In this document: positions 9,019 through 16,576 of the stretch, one piece after another
Layout: each line of letters opens with the position of its first letter
How positions within the stretch are numbered: position 1 is the stretch's first letter
Origin: Sphingomonas sp. JC676
GTDB taxonomy: Bacteria; Pseudomonadota; Alphaproteobacteria; Sphingomonadales; Sphingomonadaceae
Length of the DNA: 64,000 nt
Direction: 5' to 3'
Assembly: GCF_014489075.1 (NCBI RefSeq)
Contig: NZ_JACTGR010000001.1
Coordinates: 434,001-498,000 of the forward strand
Notes under the pieces: model-generated
Seen by the model: the letters and a program-made list of their open reading frames with translations, nothing else
The model's database searches: none
What the model was told of the DNA's origin: nothing
Position numbers and translations under genes: made by a program

Positions 9019-9527
9019 CGGACCTTCCGCAGACGGTAGAGGAGATGGCTGTTCGCCTTCGCCATGTGCTTCTCGACGGTGCTGAGCGAAAGGCCCAGGC
9101 GGCGCGAGATCTCGACCTGCGCCACGCCGTCGAAATGATAAAGGCTGAACGTCATGCGCACGATCTGGGGGAGCTCGTACAGCGCCGCGATCATCATCTG
9201 CAGCGCCTCCCGGCTCTGCATGATGCGTTCCGGTGTGAAGCTGGCCTCGTCCTCGACGTCGAAGCCGTCCGGCGTGGAGGTGATGATGCTGCGGACGCTG
9301 GCGCGACGAGCCTTGTCGCGCAGCACATTTGCGGCGACCTGAAACACATAGCCCTGGATATTCGCGATCGACGCCAGGTCCTGCGCGGCCAGGCGGCTGA
9401 AGACATCCTGGACGAGATCGTCGGCGTCTTCGGGGCGATCCACGCGGCGTTGGAAGAAGCGTAGCAGCGGCGTGTTATATTGCGCGGCTACCTCATCGAG
9501 CCCTGCGCGCCTTTCGGCTTCTGGCAT
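9015..9527 (-). CDS. ECF sigma factor (FecI-like)
   Basis: RNA polymerase sigma-70 factor of the extracytoplasmic-function class, 170 residues. Region 2 includes LLRFFQRRVDRPEDADDLVQDVF and the -10 binding part YVFQVAANVLRDKARR. Region 4 is ALYELPQIVRMTFSLYHFDG followed by the helix-turn-helix RRLGLSLSTVEKHMAKA. The ATG at 9527 is chosen over an upstream ATG because GGGAGGA lies 6 bases before it and this gives the normal FecI length. It is followed by the coupled FecR gene, and likely drives the receptor and possibly its own operon. Confidence 0.92.
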   Translation of the reverse strand: MPEAERRAGLDEVAAQYNTPLLRFFQRRVDRPEDADDLVQDVFSRLAAQDLASIANIQGYVFQVAANVLRDKARRASVRSIITSTPDGFDVEDEASFTPERIMQSREALQMMIAALYELPQIVRMTFSLYHFDGVAQVEISRRLGLSLSTVEKHMAKANSHLLYRLRKVR

Positions 9528-10055
9528 GCACGATCCTCCCGACCCATTAGACGCGGCAGGCTCCTCATCCCGTAAAGATTTATCGCAGGGCGTCGTGACG
9601 GTCTTGCCGTGATCATCGGCCCTCGGCGCATATATGAACAGCAATGTCGGGCCCATGGGTAGCCCCGATCGTGCGCAAGGCAGGGGCGACAGGCTTCACT
9701 GCGCTGTGCCGCCGCGGCACCGGTATATCGTCGCTGTGATCGCGGGCAGCACCAGTCTGGTTTGCTTGCGTGGTCTGGAGCACATTTCGGTTCTAATGTC
9801 CGCTACCGGATCGGCAGCGGACATTCTGCTCGAACCAAAAGCGAGTATCGGCTTTTCGCACGCGGCTGCCTAAAGATACTGGCCAGCAAACGGCCAAAAC
9901 TGGTCACACGAAGCCACGATGGTGTGAATGGCGGGAATTGGCCGAGAGTACAGAACTACCGTGCGGCTTGGCGCGCGCGATAGGTCGGTGGGGCCACTGA
10001 ACCCCGTGCTGATGCGCCGCTTTCTCTGCGGCGGCGGTCACGTGCATGGAAGGCG
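9528..10055. other. Intergenic, regulatory/unknown
   Basis: About 530 bases upstream of the sigma factor. It should contain the sigma operon promoter, but no recognisable -35/-10 pair stood out. It holds one clear inverted repeat (9795-9825, listed separately). Short open frames here lack protein-like composition and ribosome sites. Confidence 0.5.
9795..9825. repeat. Inverted repeat AATGTCCGCT/AGCGGACATT
   Basis: Perfect 10-base arms (9795-9804 and 9816-9825) separated by 11 bases. There is no T run, so it is not an obvious terminator. Similar ATGTCCGCT hairpins are, from memory, common dispersed intergenic elements in sphingomonads. An operator is the alternative. Confidence 0.6.
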
Positions 10056-10484
10056 TCAATCACATGAGGTGGCCCTGCAATGCTTGCGGGCGAATTCCGC
10101 CATATAAGGCGGGCCATCCACGACAACGCTCAACCCTTTGTCGGTCCAGTTGACGACATGCATGGCCTGGTTCTCCAAGTCGACCAGGATGATGTTCGAC
10201 ACGAGCGAGCACCTATCCTTCTTACACGTGAAGAATAAGAGGATATTCCGTCCGTTGATTTTCCGAATCTCGCCGGGAATTTCAATTCCATCTGCTTCGG
10301 AATACACACCCAGTGCATCGCGGTTGAGGGCGCGGTCACGGACGAGAAATTCGTGTCTTTCACCAACCAGGTGAGAGAATGGCATTCCTACATATTGCCC
10401 AGGCTGGGCCATTGGAATTCCCTTGTCCGGCGAAGGGGAGCATGAAAGTAGGACCACCGAAACTGCAAATGTGGCTCTTTTCAT
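10056..10484 (-). CDS. Hypothetical lipoprotein
   Basis: 142-residue protein of unknown function. The N-terminus is a lipoprotein signal peptide with lipobox LLSC (cysteine near residue 15), so it should be lipid-anchored in the periplasm. The mature part has four further cysteines (FTCKKDRCSL and HCRATSC), suggesting disulphides. The start at 10484 is preferred because it puts the signal peptide at the end; an ATG six codons upstream also exists. The gene is visibly AT-richer than its neighbours, which hints at recent acquisition or a fast-evolving orphan. No family was recognised. Confidence 0.65.
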   Translation of the reverse strand: MKRATFAVSVVLLSCSPSPDKGIPMAQPGQYVGMPFSHLVGERHEFLVRDRALNRDALGVYSEADGIEIPGEIRKINGRNILLFFTCKKDRCSLVSNIILVDLENQAMHVVNWTDKGLSVVVDGPPYMAEFARKHCRATSCD

Positions 10485-10670
10485 GCGAACGCGCCTGCAC
10501 ATGGTCGATCCACTCTCCCGGCGCCTTTATCCAATAGCAGAATCGACATTGTTTGACGCCCGTTCATCGTCGCACGAATTCTTCGATAGCCCCGGATGAT
10601 TTTCCCGCCATTGCCTATTTGGAGTTACCTCACCTCAAGGCGTCTCCATTTATTCCAGCAAGAGCAGGCC

Positions 10671-11621
10671 TCACACCGGTCCTATGGCTTGCGCGCCGCG
10701 ATAGAAGGCGATGATTTCCTGCGGCGAAACCGTTCGGTTCGACCGGCGCCCGAGGAAATAGACCCCGCTAGCGGCGTCCGAGGCATAGGAGGATGGCACA
10801 ATGGCATCGAATAGCTGGAGCCAGCTGAAGGCGAGTTTGAACATCTTTCCGGCCAGCCGCGAGCGGAACAGGGCCCTCGCGAAATAGTCGATCGACCAGA
10901 TGAGCTGTGTTCCCGGTCCGCCGCTGATGCCCGAATCGACCAGCTCGAAGCGGCGGAAGAGGAAGCGGTGCCCGCTTTCGGTGAAGCGGGTGAAGTCATA
11001 GGCGCCCTCGTGCACATGCTGGAGGAACGGAGTCTCGGCGTAGACCAAGCCATCGGGCTTGAGCACGCGCCAGATCTCGTCGACCACCTGCTGCGGGTCG
11101 AGCACATGTTCGAGCACCGCCTGGATCACCACGGCATCGACCGATCTGTCGCGCAGGGGGATGCTGTGCGCGTCCGCGATGAACTGGATGTTGGGCGAGT
11201 AATAGATGTCGAATGCCGCGATACCCAGATTGGGATGGTCATAGAGCGCCCCGATACCCTGGCCGACCGTTCCGCCGCCGATGATCAGCACCAGCGCCTC
11301 GTGGTCACGGGGCAGCGCGGCGATGAGTCGGTCGATGTTGCGGCGCGTACTCTTCTTCTCCGGTGAGAGGACGCGCTTGACCGTGCGCTTGATCCCTCGC
11401 GTCGCGCGGCGCCGAACCGGGCTGCCGACGTCGTTTTCGGTGATTTGCTCCAGGGACAGAATCGATCGGGCGAAATCGACCAGCACCGGTGCGCCCTGGA
11501 CCGCGGCATAGCTACAGCGATCGTCGTCGACGCAGCGCAACGCGACACCGTCGCGAACCAGCGGGACGCGGGTGCGCGGACAGCAGAGCAGCGGTTCGAG
11601 CAGATCGAGATCCACCAGCAT
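10671..11621 (-). CDS. Class I SAM-dependent methyltransferase with N-terminal Trm112-like segment
   Basis: 316-residue protein. The first 50 residues (LEPLLCCPRTRVPL and later CVDDDRC) look like a small Trm112/zinc-ribbon-like domain often fused to sugar or lipid methyltransferases. The central part is a methyltransferase fold with the SAM-binding LIIGGG, an acidic strand end (AAFDIYYS) and the UbiE-like segment AVVIQAVLEHVLDPQQVVDEIWRVLKPDG. The start at 11621 is chosen because AGGAG lies 6 bases upstream. It stands alone on the minus strand. A role in modifying surface polysaccharide is possible given the nearby glycosyltransferase but not shown. Confidence 0.8.
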   Translation of the reverse strand: MLVDLDLLEPLLCCPRTRVPLVRDGVALRCVDDDRCSYAAVQGAPVLVDFARSILSLEQITENDVGSPVRRRATRGIKRTVKRVLSPEKKSTRRNIDRLIAALPRDHEALVLIIGGGTVGQGIGALYDHPNLGIAAFDIYYSPNIQFIADAHSIPLRDRSVDAVVIQAVLEHVLDPQQVVDEIWRVLKPDGLVYAETPFLQHVHEGAYDFTRFTESGHRFLFRRFELVDSGISGGPGTQLIWSIDYFARALFRSRLAGKMFKLAFSWLQLFDAIVPSSYASDAASGVYFLGRRSNRTVSPQEIIAFYRGAQAIGPV

Positions 11622-11774
11622 GCTTGCTCCTGACACAGGCGCGGCGGCTGGACGCCGACGTGCAGCAAAAGTTTTAGAGAATTTCGCGCTACTGAAATCT
11701 GCCGGTCGATATACGTCGAACGGTGGCGCGCATTACGTCTTTGTGGGTAGTCCCGCGGCTAAGGCGCGAGCAAA

Positions 11775-12407
11775 CTATTGCATCTGGTCGCGGGTGAACA
11801 GGATCGCCACTGCGGTGCGATTGTCCACGCCAAGCTTCGAATAGATGGTGTGCAGGTGGATCTTCACGGTCCCTTCGGACAGTGCAAGCCGCACCGCGAC
11901 ATCCTTGTTCGAGAGCCCGTCGGCGATCAACCGCGCGACCTCCTTCTCGCGCCGTGTCAGCAACGCAAAGGGCGAGGTGCGGCGCGCGGCGGCCGAAGCT
12001 CGGCTGATCGCCGGCTGGACGATGCTCGACGGCAGCCATTTCCGGCCTTCAGCGACGTGGCCCAGGCAATCGACCAGGCTCGCCGCGGCACTCTCCTTGA
12101 GCACGATGCCGTAGGCCCCGGCGGCGATCGCCTGGATGACCTGCTCGTCAGTGATGCAGCCCGTGAGGAACACGACGCGTACCGGCCACTGCTCGCGCGC
12201 GACCTGCCTGAGTACCTCGATCCCGTCACGATGCGGCATCGAGATGTCAAGCACAGCCACATCGGGCATGTGCTCCAGGATCGCGTCGATCGCCTGCTGA
12301 CCGTCACCGCAGGTGGCGACGATATCGATATCGGTGTCGGCCGCGATCAGGTTGGCCAGCCCACGCAAGATCAATGGATGGTCGTCGCAAAGGACGAGCG
12401 AAGTCAT
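11775..12407 (-). CDS. Response regulator, NarL/FixJ family
   Basis: Two-component transcription factor of 210 residues. The receiver domain has the acidic pair D8/D9, phospho-acceptor D54 (VAVLDISMP), T82 and K104. The C-terminal LuxR-type helix-turn-helix (LLTRREKEVARLIADGLSNKDVA) binds DNA. The ATG at 12407 overlaps the kinase stop by 4 bases, so kinase and regulator are made together. Targets are unknown. Confidence 0.92.
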   Translation of the reverse strand: MTSLVLCDDHPLILRGLANLIAADTDIDIVATCGDGQQAIDAILEHMPDVAVLDISMPHRDGIEVLRQVAREQWPVRVVFLTGCITDEQVIQAIAAGAYGIVLKESAAASLVDCLGHVAEGRKWLPSSIVQPAISRASAAARRTSPFALLTRREKEVARLIADGLSNKDVAVRLALSEGTVKIHLHTIYSKLGVDNRTAVAILFTRDQMQ

Positions 12408-14023
12408 GACGCGGCGCGCTCGAGAGGGATCTCCATGCGTACGCACAATTGGAGATCCTCCAGCGAGACCGCCATGTTGCCCCCCAAATTCTCGATCCGG
12501 TCGCTGAGTGATGTGGAACGCGGAATACCGTGCAGATTGCTGCCGCTACCATCATCGCGGATCGTCACCAGGAGCAACTTGCTGCGGCGTTGGATCGCGA
12601 TCGTCACTTCCTTGGCGGCACCGTGGCGAACGGCGTTGGCGGTCGCCTCCGAGAGCGCGAGGCACAACTCCGTGGCGACGCGGTCGCTTACCTCGAGCCC
12701 GGGCGGATCGATGCGGATCGCCACGCGGCAGTCCCATTGCGAGCCGAGCGGCTCGACAAACATCTGGAGTTGGTCCGCGAGACAGCGCTTGCGGTTCGAT
12801 CCGGTGCGTGCCTCGCCGATGAAATGTCGGATGCGCGCCTGATGGCCCTGCAACGTGTCGCGGATCTGCACCAGCGTCCCGCTCGTCGGCTGGGACACCG
12901 TGCGCTCGGCGGCATTGAGCTGGAGCACCGCAGCGGTGAGATCCTGGAGGACACTGTCATGCAGGTCACGGGCGAGGCGCACGCGCTCCCCGAGGCCGGC
13001 GGCCGAGACATATTCGCGTACAAGCGAGAACTGTTCGAGCTCCATTGCGATGCGCGAAGCGACGATCTGACCGAGCAGCATGACGTCGCGATCGCGGAAC
13101 GCCGGGTCGATCACGATCACGCTGCCGCGATAGCGGATCGTGCCGAAACCCGTGGCATAAGCACAGTGCCAATCCGTTCCGACCAGCGTTTGCAGCATGT
13201 TGCGCTGCTCTCCTCCGGTGAGTTCGACCGTGGACCCCGGGCCCGGGCTGATCAGCGCCGCGTCGGACAGCGCGATATGGTCGATGAAGCGAACGCTCTC
13301 GTCGCTCCAGATCGCGGCATGTACGGCAGCCTTGTCCTGGTCGCGCCACAATACGAGGATGCGGTCGGCACCGAGCACCTTCGACGCATGGCGCAGCGAG
13401 GAGGACAGCCAGGGCCGGTCCTCTTCCGGCACGATGTCATGCGGCCACGAGGCGAGCTCGCGAAGGCGGGCGTTGCTGCGGCTGCGATAGCTGCCAAAAT
13501 AGCCGAGCATGATCACCGTCACCCAGCAGAATACAGAGCGCAGGATCAGGAAGTTGAGTTCGGACTCGCCGTCCTCAACATCGGGCACGCCGACGAAGAT
13601 CAGGATCGCCTGCAGCGCGAGCGCGGTGGCGATGGTGCCGGTCCACTCCCAGCGGATCGCGGCGGCGATCAGGACGAACGTGTAGAAGACGAAAAAGGGG
13701 CTTTCGAGTTCGCCGGTGATGTAGATCAGCACCGCGACGACGAGAACGTCGACCATGATCGTGATGACGTTGAAGGCGTCCTCGAGCGGGGCGGGGGGCC
13801 GCACGAACAGCAGGACGAAGGCATAGAAGGCATAGCCGCCGAGAATCCAATAGGCTTCATCGAGCAGATTGGCCGGCTGGGTCGGGTCGATATAGATCGC
13901 GGCGACGGCGAAGACGGAGACGATGAGCCGTCCGCCATTAATCAGGTGTTCCGGGTTGGTGACATAGGGCTGTAGTGACAACGGGGCACCGAAGCGCCTG
14001 CGCAGCGTGGCGAGGTCGCTCAT
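12404..14023 (-). CDS. Membrane sensor histidine kinase, HisKA_3 (NarX/DesK type)
   Basis: 539-residue kinase. Five or six hydrophobic helices lie within residues 30-178, a GAF-like region follows (about 200-335), then a HisKA_3 dimerisation helix with the phospho-accepting H355 (LARDLHDSVLQDL) and a HATPase domain (LCLALSEATANAVRHG; VTIRDDGSG). Little of the N-terminal part is periplasmic, so it may sense membrane state or an intracellular ligand. The start ATG overlaps the stop of the upstream glycosyltransferase by 4 bases, and its own stop overlaps the response regulator, giving a coupled three-gene operon. Confidence 0.9.
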   Translation of the reverse strand: MSDLATLRRRFGAPLSLQPYVTNPEHLINGGRLIVSVFAVAAIYIDPTQPANLLDEAYWILGGYAFYAFVLLFVRPPAPLEDAFNVITIMVDVLVVAVLIYITGELESPFFVFYTFVLIAAAIRWEWTGTIATALALQAILIFVGVPDVEDGESELNFLILRSVFCWVTVIMLGYFGSYRSRSNARLRELASWPHDIVPEEDRPWLSSSLRHASKVLGADRILVLWRDQDKAAVHAAIWSDESVRFIDHIALSDAALISPGPGSTVELTGGEQRNMLQTLVGTDWHCAYATGFGTIRYRGSVIVIDPAFRDRDVMLLGQIVASRIAMELEQFSLVREYVSAAGLGERVRLARDLHDSVLQDLTAAVLQLNAAERTVSQPTSGTLVQIRDTLQGHQARIRHFIGEARTGSNRKRCLADQLQMFVEPLGSQWDCRVAIRIDPPGLEVSDRVATELCLALSEATANAVRHGAAKEVTIAIQRRSKLLLVTIRDDGSGSNLHGIPRSTSLSDRIENLGGNMAVSLEDLQLCVRMEIPLERAAS

Positions 14024-15228
14024 GGCTGTGGGACCGAAGCGGAAGCCGTGGACCAGCGCTCGCGGTTTCCCGGCGCGGCGCGGGGCACGAGCTCGTCATA
14101 CAGCGCCATCACCGCCTCGGCATGACGGTCCTCGCCGAAATGGCTGGACGCATGGGTCCGCGCCGCCGCGGCCAGCGCGCTGGATCGGTTTTCGTCGCGC
14201 AAAAGCTCGAGTGCGCCCGCGGCCAGCGCATTTGGGTCCTCGGGGGCGACCAACGTGCCGAGCCGGCCGTCCTGTAGCGCCTCGATATTGCCGCCCGAAC
14301 GGGTTGCGACGATTGGCGTGCCGACGAGCATCGATTCGATCAACGTGCGCCCGAACGGCTCGTCGACCGCGGGCACCATCAGCAGGTCGCACGCCGCGAT
14401 CCAGTCGGCACCGGGATAGCGGAAGCCCATCAGCTGGATCGCATCGGCGACGCCGTGGCGCTCGGCATGTGCGCGAACCATGGCCTCGTCGATCTCTAGC
14501 GGCGTGCCGAACACTAGCCCTCGCACGGGCAGGTCGGGCGCACGCCGCCGTAGTGCGGCGATCGCCTCGACGAACAGCAGCGGCCGCTTGCGCGAGATCA
14601 GCACGCCAAAGAATCCGATCAGCCGCGTGCCCTCGCTGCAGCCGAGCTCGTCGAGCAGCGCGGCGTGCAGCGCTTCGCGATCGACGCGGACATCGGTGTC
14701 GAAAGGGCTGTGAATCACCCGCGCGCGCCGGCTCCGCATTCCTGCCTTGCCGAGGGCGAAACCCGAGACGGAGACCACCGCATCGGCGATGCGCGGCGCG
14801 ACGAAGCGGAGCCCGCGGGCATCGGGCGCGCCGCGGTGATGCCAGACCAGCTTGGCGCCGGCGAGCTTGGCGGGCAGCGCCCAGATCGCGTGTGTGCGGC
14901 CGTCATTGCTGTGCACGATGTCGATCGCGCGCTCGCGCAGCAGCCGGGCCAACGCTCCCGACGCCCGGGCAATGCCGATCGCATGGCGCAGACCGGCACG
15001 TTCGCCGTGCCGCAATGCGGGCAAGGGGCCGGCCGTGGCGATGTCGACATCGGCGCCGCGCATCAGCCGCGCGATCTCACCTTCCGGCGCCTCGACCAGC
15101 ACCACCGGGTCGAAACGCCGCCGGTCGAGATTGCGCAATAGTCCAAGCACCGAGATATGGCTGCCGCCAACCAGATCTCCGCAAAATGGGAAGCAGATTT
15201 TCGTCCGGCGCTCTCCCACGCTCTGCAC
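14020..15228 (-). CDS. Glycosyltransferase family 4 (GT-B fold)
   Basis: 402-residue enzyme that would transfer a sugar from a nucleotide-sugar donor to a glycan or lipid at the cytoplasmic face. The N-terminus has GDLVGGSHISVLGLLRNLDRR, the glycine-rich acceptor-side loop. The C-terminal half has the GT4 donor-binding pattern PAVDEPFGRTLIESMLVGTPIVATRSGG. The start is GTG at 15228 with GGAAAG just upstream; the next in-frame start would remove the glycine loop. It is first in the operon with the kinase and regulator, an unusual partnership. The sugar and product are unknown. Confidence 0.85.
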   Translation of the reverse strand: MQSVGERRTKICFPFCGDLVGGSHISVLGLLRNLDRRRFDPVVLVEAPEGEIARLMRGADVDIATAGPLPALRHGERAGLRHAIGIARASGALARLLRERAIDIVHSNDGRTHAIWALPAKLAGAKLVWHHRGAPDARGLRFVAPRIADAVVSVSGFALGKAGMRSRRARVIHSPFDTDVRVDREALHAALLDELGCSEGTRLIGFFGVLISRKRPLLFVEAIAALRRRAPDLPVRGLVFGTPLEIDEAMVRAHAERHGVADAIQLMGFRYPGADWIAACDLLMVPAVDEPFGRTLIESMLVGTPIVATRSGGNIEALQDGRLGTLVAPEDPNALAAGALELLRDENRSSALAAAARTHASSHFGEDRHAEAVMALYDELVPRAAPGNRERWSTASASVPQP

Positions 15229-15521
15229 CTTTCCTTGCCATCGCTTTGGCTACCACTTGCGCAAGCCGCCGCCGCTGGTTCCCTTGCCGCTGGCCGGGCA
15301 ATTCGGAGCTACGCCTTACTGGTGTGAAGCTGGACAGATTGGGACTATGTCTGGTTTGCCTGCCTGATCTCCCCTGCCACCACGCCGTCAGACTGCCGGC
15401 CTCCATGAAGCAAATAGGCTCGCTGAACGCTGTCAGTCGGCCGTGGCCCAGAATGAAAGCTCACGGAGCAACGCTCCCATGTTCGCAGTTCCACGTCACG
15501 AACCGAGCGGTGCTTCTCGAT

Positions 15522-15743
15522 TCAGCGTGCCTCGTTCGTCTTTGCTATGAGCGCGAACTTCCTGTCGAACTCCCATCCCTCGTTAGCGTGGCGTGAAATC
15601 CGCGCTGAATGCCACAAGTGCATCCGCGCGGCGGCGAGCCGATCTGCATCGAGTTCATCGAGCCCAACGCGCTCACAGGCCTGGGCCTTCATCACATCGT
15701 CGTCGAAATCCGGGCGATCGCACAGCGGCGCGTAACGCTTCAT
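15522..15743 (-). CDS. Hypothetical small protein
   Basis: 73-residue open frame starting at ATG 15743 (MKRYAPLCDRPDFDDD). It is acidic then mixed, with no signal peptide, membrane segment or recognised domain. Residue composition is protein-like, and the opposite strand is less so, but there is no strong ribosome site and no neighbour within 290 bases on this strand. The 293 bases between it and the glycosyltransferase start hold nothing recognisable. Confidence 0.4.
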   Translation of the reverse strand: MKRYAPLCDRPDFDDDVMKAQACERVGLDELDADRLAAARMHLWHSARISRHANEGWEFDRKFALIAKTNEAR

Positions 15744-15978
15744 GGCGCTGCTGGCGTGCGGAAGGTACCGCACCTGCTGCGGAGCAGGCGGTGGTCTTGG
15801 CAAATGTCCATCGGCGTATCACCCTTACGCCGAGCCTAGGCGGGATGGGGGCGTTGTCCGATGCGACGGATCGAGCCATACCTGTCTTGCCGCTGCAATG
15901 GGGCTGGCCTACCGTCCTAAGCGACATTCTCGAAACGGGAAGTCAGGAGGAAGGGGATGGTGTCAGGAAGGACTCGCC

Positions 15979-16362
15979 ATGCGCCTTGCGCTCGCTTCGC
16001 CGGCAGCTTCGACTCTCATTGACGGCGCGCGCTGCTGGCGCCGTGCCCGCGATCTCGGCGAGCCCGTTCAACCGATCCTTGCGTCCAGTTTTCCGAATCC
16101 TGGCGCCGGGGTTCTTGCCCCGGCTATCGATGGTCTTCTGACACTGTTCGAGGCCACGTTTCGGCGCCGATTCGATGCGGGCGATCCGTGCGATGGCGAA
16201 CTGACTGACGATGAGGAGCGCCTGCTTTACCTGCTCGACCATGACGACCAACCGACATCGGTCGGCGTACGTCCGGCCCTTGCCGGGGCGCTGCGCGCCG
16301 CGCTTCGCTCGACCAGGATCATGCTGCGCCTCGTCCTCCCCGGCCGTCCCGATCCTGCCTGA
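15979..16362 (+). CDS. Conserved hypothetical protein
   Basis: 127-residue soluble protein. An excellent ribosome site (AGGAAGGA, 6 bases before ATG 15979) fixes the start; the frame is open further upstream but unsupported. The sequence has an arginine-rich helix (RCWRRARDLGEPVQP), a central acidic segment (GELTDDEERLLYLLDHDDQ) and a C-terminal STRIMLRLVL. I recall similar small proteins in other sphingomonads with the same DDE-LL-LLD and CSTRIMLR pattern, with no assigned function. It precedes the GGDEF/EAL gene by 214 bases on the same strand. Confidence 0.65.
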   Translation: MRLALASPAASTLIDGARCWRRARDLGEPVQPILASSFPNPGAGVLAPAIDGLLTLFEATFRRRFDAGDPCDGELTDDEERLLYLLDHDDQPTSVGVRPALAGALRAALRSTRIMLRLVLPGRPDPA

Positions 16363-16576
16363 GATCCGGCCGCGCCGCCGGTCGTCTGCTACGTGCCGTG
16401 TCTCCGAGCCGAGGACATTGCACTCACTTGCCCTTCCGCCTTTTGAAGATGGCCGATGGCGGTGCCCCGGCCTTCGTGCTTGCGACGGCCGCGCCGTCCG
16501 CTTCAGACGTCGCTCCGCAATTCTACACAAGTTTTCAATCATTTGGGTGCTTGGGTAGGCCGGTCGCGAGGAACAC

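Noticed and set aside
11775..14023. The kinase/regulator pair as PrsK/PrsR of the XrtA system
   Set aside because: The regulator is a LuxR-type NarL family protein, not a sigma-54 activator, and the kinase is HisKA_3 type; both differ from PrsR and PrsK.
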